Shown piece after piece: positions 32,725-36,100 of a stretch of DNA of 36,100 nt. The position numbers and the translations under genes are program-made. The DNA comes from Bacilli bacterium (GTDB lineage: Bacteria; Bacillota_I; Bacilli_A; RFN20; CAG-449). The notes beneath the pieces were generated by a model that ran no database searches, had not been told where the DNA came from, and saw only the letters and a program-made list of their open reading frames with translations. Location of the stretch: contig CAAEFC010000019.1 of assembly GCA_900755065.1 (NCBI GenBank), positions 1 to 36,100 on the forward strand, given 5' to 3'. Numbering within the stretch: position 1 is the stretch's first letter; the number at the start of each line of letters is the position of its first letter.

Positions 32725-33419
32725 AAGATGTCATTGTCGTAACCAGCGGAAAAGGCGGCGTGGGGAAATCGACGATCTCGGCGATGATCGGACTGAATCT
32801 CTCCTCACGGGGGAGAATTCTTCTGATCGACGCCGATCTCGGACTGAACAATCTCGATCTGCTCCTGAACGTTCCGTCTTCTTCCTACGATATCGCCGAT
32901 GTCATCAAGGGGCGGTGCGAACTGGAAGAGGCGATGATGAAAGTCAAGGAAAACCTCTTCATTCTCAACCTTTGCCTTTCCAGCGAAGTCCGAAAGTATC
33001 CCGAATATCTTCTGGAAACGATCATCGGGCAGACCGGCGACTATTTCGACTACATTATCATCGATTCGCCGGCCGGCATGGAACAGGGCTTTCTCAATAC
33101 GCTGAGCGTCGCGACGCGGGGGATCATCGTGCTCAACGACGAACTGACTTCGTACGAAGACGGGCGGAAAATCCAGCGACTTTGCAAGATTCACAATCTG
33201 AAAAACATTCTCTACGTGATGAATCGTTATAATAAAAAGGAGTCGATCAAGGAATATATCCGCACGCGGTTCCGTTACTATCTCAACGACAATCATCTCA
33301 TCTACATCAACAATGTCGCCGGGAATCTCTACCGCAAGTACCGGCTGCTCTCGCACGACAAGGAATTCAACAATCTGATCAAGGAAATCGTCAAACCGAA
33401 TTCGGTTCGGGTATTCTAA
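32721..33419 (+). CDS. minD: MinD-family ATPase, short form
   Basis: 232 residues; Bacillus MinD has about 268. The deviant Walker A KGGVGKST (11-18), the DADLGLNN switch (near 38-45) and the DSPAG switch II are intact. MinD binds ATP and the membrane, recruits MinC and positions the septum. The C-terminus ends KEIVKPNSVRVF, and I do not see the amphipathic membrane-targeting helix (MxxKIKxFFG type) at the end. The body seems to lack about 30 residues. Start codon after AAAGGAGATCAGG. It sits between the minC-like gene and spoIVFA as in Bacillus, which separates it from FlhG-type ATPases. Confidence 0.85.
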   Translation: MKDVIVVTSGKGGVGKSTISAMIGLNLSSRGRILLIDADLGLNNLDLLLNVPSSSYDIADVIKGRCELEEAMMKVKENLFILNLCLSSEVRKYPEYLLETIIGQTGDYFDYIIIDSPAGMEQGFLNTLSVATRGIIVLNDELTSYEDGRKIQRLCKIHNLKNILYVMNRYNKKESIKEYIRTRFRYYLNDNHLIYINNVAGNLYRKYRLLSHDKEFNNLIKEIVKPNSVRVF

Positions 33420-33434
33420 ACCGCGAAGGCCGTT

Positions 33435-33442
33435 CATATATA
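33435..33442 (+). promoter_or_regulatory. Possible sporulation-type -10 element ahead of spoIVFA
   Basis: CATATATA resembles the -10 of sigma-E/K promoters (CATAnnnTA, one mismatch) and lies 16 bases before the start codon. A GTATTC at 33411-33416 is too far to be its -35. The gene below is sigma-E-controlled in Bacillus. Weak evidence; minD read-through is equally possible. Confidence 0.25.
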
Positions 33443-33458
33443 AAGGTAAGGGGATCAT

Positions 33459-34022
33459 ATGGAAAGCGTAAAAGGAATCAGAAAAAGACTGAACAAGTCG
33501 AAAAAAAGATGGGTATTGAACGTTTTAAGCGGCGTTTTCGCCGTACTTGCCGTTCTGTTGGGCATGCTGATTTATATGAAAAAGGATCAGAACGCCACGT
33601 TTTTGAAAAACAATTTCAACATCAACGCCGATTTTACCGGAATCAACGCGAGTATCGACAAAGCGCTCGGATCGCTTTTCACGTTCAAACTCGCTACCGG
33701 AAATCAGACGCAGACCGTCAGCGGTTCCGTTCAGTATCTTCAAGGCGACGGCGACAGCGAATTCTCTTGCGAAGGAAGCCAGATTCCGGCCTTGTCCGCC
33801 GGCGTGGTCTATTTCGTCGGAATGGAAGACGACGGCACCTATTCGCTTCTGGTCGAATACGACAACACGCTTCTGGTTGCATACTATCGCGTGAGCGATC
33901 CGTTAGTGAAAACCTACGATCAGGTCCGGAAAGGGGATTATCTCGCCTCGTATCAGGGAAGTTTCAAGGCGCTGTTCAAGAAGGACGGCCGACTGCTCAC
34001 CTACGAAGAAGCGATGCAATGA
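33459..34022 (+). CDS. spoIVFA: SpoIVFA-like regulator of sigma-K processing (degenerate M23 domain)
   Basis: 187 residues; basic N-terminus (RKRLNKSKKR), one helix (about 19-41) and a C-terminal extracytoplasmic domain (about 95-187). That domain has the fold of an M23/LytM domain with the pattern SLLVEYDNTLLVAYYRVSDP then VRKGDYLASYQG. The zinc ligands (HxxxD and HxH) of active M23 peptidases are gone, as in Bacillus SpoIVFA, which anchors and checks SpoIVFB and is itself cut by SpoIVB. It is shorter than its Bacillus counterpart (264 residues), mainly in the linker. Context agrees: it sits between minD and spoIVFB, overlapping the latter by four bases. The Shine-Dalgarno AAGGTAAGGGG precedes the ATG. 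Confidence 0.75.
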   Translation: MESVKGIRKRLNKSKKRWVLNVLSGVFAVLAVLLGMLIYMKKDQNATFLKNNFNINADFTGINASIDKALGSLFTFKLATGNQTQTVSGSVQYLQGDGDSEFSCEGSQIPALSAGVVYFVGMEDDGTYSLLVEYDNTLLVAYYRVSDPLVKTYDQVRKGDYLASYQGSFKALFKKDGRLLTYEEAMQ

Positions 34023-34762
34023 TTTTCTTTATCCACCCGATCACGATCATCTATCTCTTTCTCGGATTGATGAGCGACAGCCTGCACGGACTGATTTTTC
34101 TCTATCTCTTCGGATTCATTCACGAAATCTCCCACGTTCTCGTCGCGCGGATCTTCAAGATCAAAACGACGGAAATCGCCCTCTACCCGACCGGATTCCG
34201 GGCGAAGATCGGGGATTTTTCGCATCTGAGTTCGGCGCGCCAACTGGCGATTCTTTCCGCCGGACCGCTCAGTTTCTTTTTCAGCGCCGCTTTGATCGTC
34301 CTTTTTTACCGCTGGGGAATCGTTTCCGTCTACGGTAAACGGCTGTGCGACAATTACAATCTTCTGATCTTGCTGTTCAACATTCTGCCGGTCTATCCGC
34401 TGGACGGGGGAAAGATCTTCGACATTCTCGCCGCGAATTTCGTCGATGAATTGAATTGCCGCCGTCTCCGGATTCTGATTTCGCTGATCTGCCTCCTTCT
34501 GATGGTCCGTTACATACAAACTCTCGGCGACCTGATGATGATCGGATTTATCGCCGCTCACTTCGCCCTGTCGTTGATCCGTTTCAAAAAAGAGTATATT
34601 CTCTGTCTGATTCGTCGGAAGTTCGGCGAAAATCCATACAGGATCAAGATCAACCGAAAGTTGCGGATTTACCGCTACCGGAACAATTACTGCGTGGAAA
34701 AAGACCGCTTCATCGATGAAAAGCAGATCATCGACCGCCTGATCCGAAATTATCGTTCGTGA
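34019..34762 (+). CDS. spoIVFB: SpoIVFB-like intramembrane site-2 metalloprotease
   Basis: 247 residues; starts at the ATG of an ATGA overlap with spoIVFA (the frame is open further up inside spoIVFA, so an automatic call may extend it). M50 zinc site: HEISH (35-39) in helix 2 and NILPVYPLDGGK (121-132), providing the Asp129 ligand. Four to six membrane helices fill residues 5-190, and a basic cytosolic tail (CBS-like region in Bacillus) follows. In endospore formers it cuts pro-sigma-K within the mother cell's outer forespore membrane. The next gene has its own promoter, so the operon may end here, but I see no terminator. Confidence 0.88.
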   Translation: MIFFIHPITIIYLFLGLMSDSLHGLIFLYLFGFIHEISHVLVARIFKIKTTEIALYPTGFRAKIGDFSHLSSARQLAILSAGPLSFFFSAALIVLFYRWGIVSVYGKRLCDNYNLLILLFNILPVYPLDGGKIFDILAANFVDELNCRRLRILISLICLLLMVRYIQTLGDLMMIGFIAAHFALSLIRFKKEYILCLIRRKFGENPYRIKINRKLRIYRYRNNYCVEKDRFIDEKQIIDRLIRNYRS

Positions 34763-34769
34763 GAAGGCT

Positions 34770-34799
34770 TTGACATCCGCACAGGCGAAACGGTATAAT
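34770..34799 (+). promoter_or_regulatory. Consensus sigma-A-type promoter for the lipoprotein phosphoesterase
   Basis: -35 TTGACA (34770-34775) and -10 TATAAT (34794-34799), both perfect, 18-base spacer. The start codon is 23 bases downstream of the -10. Confidence 0.85.
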
Positions 34800-34822
34800 A
34801 AGAAGCGAAAGAGGGAGAGCGT

Positions 34823-36070
34823 ATGCTTCGGAAATGGACAGGCCTGCTGGTCTTGCTTTTTTGTTTGGTTTCCTGTCGGAGTGCAAAGGATCGGGGAGAA
34901 TACCGCTCGGAAATCTGGGTGGTCAGCGATCTTCACTATCTTTCCGATGCGCTGATCGATGAAAACAGCGCGTACGAAAAGGCGAATCTGACTTCGGACG
35001 GACGCATTCAGGAATGCGACGGTCTTCTTGTAGACGCCCTCGTCGAACGGGTCAACGCGGAGCAGCCGGATTATCTGATCCTGACAGGCGATCTGACGTA
35101 CAACGGCGAAGCGGAATCGCATCGGGTGCTGATCGGAAAACTGCGTGAGATCAAAGAGAGCACAAAGGTGCTCGTCATTCCGGGAAATCACGACCTCCAC
35201 AATCTGAAAGCCCTCCGGTTCGATGAAAGCGGAACATCGTCCGCCGAAAACCTTTCCTGCGCGGAATTTGAAGAACTTTACGCCGATTTCGGCTATCGGA
35301 ACGCGCTGAGCCGGGATTCGCTTTCGCTCAGTTACGTATACGCGCTCGACAAGGACACGTGGGCGCTGATGCTCGATACGACGTTCAGCCGCTACAACGA
35401 GGAGTACGGCATGAATTTCGTCGGAGGCGGTCTGGAAGAGGATACGCTGAACTGGGTCGAAAGCATTCTCGAATCCGCCGAAAAGGCGAACAAGAAGGTG
35501 ATCGGATTTTCGCATCACAACCTAATGAATCACAACGATCTTTTCACGCGATTGTACACGATTTCGCAAAATGAAAACCTGTTGAATCTCTATGCCGAAT
35601 ACGGCGTCCGACTTCATTTTTCCGGGCATCTTCACATTCAGAACATCGCTTCGGAAAAAGTAGACGGAAAACGGATTTACGATATCGCTTCTTCTTCGCT
35701 TCTGGTCTACGGAAACCGCTTCGGACGGCTGAAAGTCTACGATCGGTACGCCGAATACCATACGGAAAACGTCGTCGGCGACGAGGCGTTTTTAAAACAA
35801 TCGAAAGCGGTATTCTACGGGAAGTATTACGACAAATCGCTGAACGGCTTTCAGGTCCGTTACGAGAATTACGCGGAAATGCTCGCGTATGCTTCCGAAG
35901 CCAATGCGCTGTATTTCGACGGCGACTATGCTTCGATCCGCAGGCTGAACAGGGAAAACAAAGCGCTGTACGATTTCGTCCGAAGCAAAACGTGCGAAGA
36001 CGCCTATTTGAAATCGATCGTCTCCGTTCCGGACGAAAATCCGAATTTCCTGTCGGTTTACGATCGCTGA
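34823..36070 (+). CDS. Lipoprotein metallophosphoesterase
   Basis: 415 residues. The N-terminus is a lipoprotein signal with lipobox LVSC, so Cys18 should carry the lipid and the enzyme faces the outside of the membrane. Calcineurin-type metallophosphoesterase motifs appear in order: SDLHY (Asp36, His38), TGDLTYNG (Asp90), GNHD (Asn122, His123), FSHHN (His231) and SGHLHIQ (His269, His271). Together they form a two-metal site. Similar lipoproteins act on phosphomonoesters, diesters or cell-wall polymers; the substrate cannot be read here. The Shine-Dalgarno is GAGGGAGAG. It has its own strong promoter and seems to be a single gene; the last 30 bases of the window hold no recognisable terminator. 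Confidence 0.88.
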   Translation: MLRKWTGLLVLLFCLVSCRSAKDRGEYRSEIWVVSDLHYLSDALIDENSAYEKANLTSDGRIQECDGLLVDALVERVNAEQPDYLILTGDLTYNGEAESHRVLIGKLREIKESTKVLVIPGNHDLHNLKALRFDESGTSSAENLSCAEFEELYADFGYRNALSRDSLSLSYVYALDKDTWALMLDTTFSRYNEEYGMNFVGGGLEEDTLNWVESILESAEKANKKVIGFSHHNLMNHNDLFTRLYTISQNENLLNLYAEYGVRLHFSGHLHIQNIASEKVDGKRIYDIASSSLLVYGNRFGRLKVYDRYAEYHTENVVGDEAFLKQSKAVFYGKYYDKSLNGFQVRYENYAEMLAYASEANALYFDGDYASIRRLNRENKALYDFVRSKTCEDAYLKSIVSVPDENPNFLSVYDR

Positions 36071-36100
36071 AAAGACAAGAGAGGGCAATCTGCGTTGCAA

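Noticed and set aside
1..36100. Search for tRNA or rRNA genes, CRISPR arrays, insertion sequences, prophage or attachment sites
   Set aside because: None seen: no repeat-spacer pattern, no transposase or integrase motif, no tRNA-like cloverleaf in the intergenic regions, and base composition is even throughout.

Overview
The window looks like a chromosomal segment of an anaerobic, spore-gene-bearing member of the Bacillota on the Erysipelotrichia/Mollicutes side of class Bacilli. The case rests on gene order. A helical-repeat gene, trigger factor, lon and engB sit together without clpX, as in mycoplasmas. They are followed by a spoVID-like and a ysxE-like gene, then valS, radC, a minC-like gene, minD, spoIVFA and spoIVFB, which is the Bacillus order with pieces missing. 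Base composition is near 50% GC and looks even throughout. TGA is used as an ordinary stop (for example just before a strong terminator after the M16 peptidase), so this is genetic code 11 and not the mycoplasma code. I could not run any database search; family calls come from motifs and context.

Layout. 1-7785: the distal part of a multisubunit cation/proton antiporter (Mrp/Mbh-type) operon on the plus strand, with an MbhE-MnhB fusion, an MnhC (NuoK-like) subunit and four consecutive MnhD/NuoN-like subunits. 7853-10538: uppP (undecaprenyl-diphosphate recycling), an HD-domain phosphohydrolase and a nucleoside phosphorylase; the last two have their own promoters. 10799-14616: a fused ABC ATPase/permease and a helical-repeat protein. 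14754-18995: trigger factor, Lon and EngB, closed by a terminator that overlaps the engB stop. 19064-20793: spoVID-like and ysxE-like spore coat genes, with a small convergent membrane-protein gene overlapping their end. 21101-26885: a valine T-box riboswitch, valS and a PreP-like M16C peptidase. 27025-31226: a two-gene activator/2-hydroxyacyl-CoA dehydratase-like iron-sulfur system. 31254-32127 (minus strand): radC, preceded by and coupled to a tiny gene for a peptide with a textbook double-glycine leader. 32242-34762: minC-like, minD, spoIVFA, spoIVFB. 34823-36070: a lipoprotein metallophosphoesterase.

How the parts fit. The antiporter operon would exchange Na+/H+ or couple to redox chemistry at the membrane. 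UppP, the Min proteins and the spore genes belong to envelope growth, division-site choice and endospore formation. Tig, Lon, EngB and ValS are translation and protein-quality functions. SpoIVFA/SpoIVFB would control pro-sigma-K cleavage, and SpoVID/YsxE would build the coat, so the window argues that the organism makes, or recently descended from ancestors that made, endospores.

The most unusual items are the orphan double-glycine-leader peptide coupled to radC, the run of four antiporter subunits behind an MbhE-MnhB fusion, the T-box whose UGGC bulge does not fit the usual valine tRNA discriminator base, and the divergent MinC/MinD pair.
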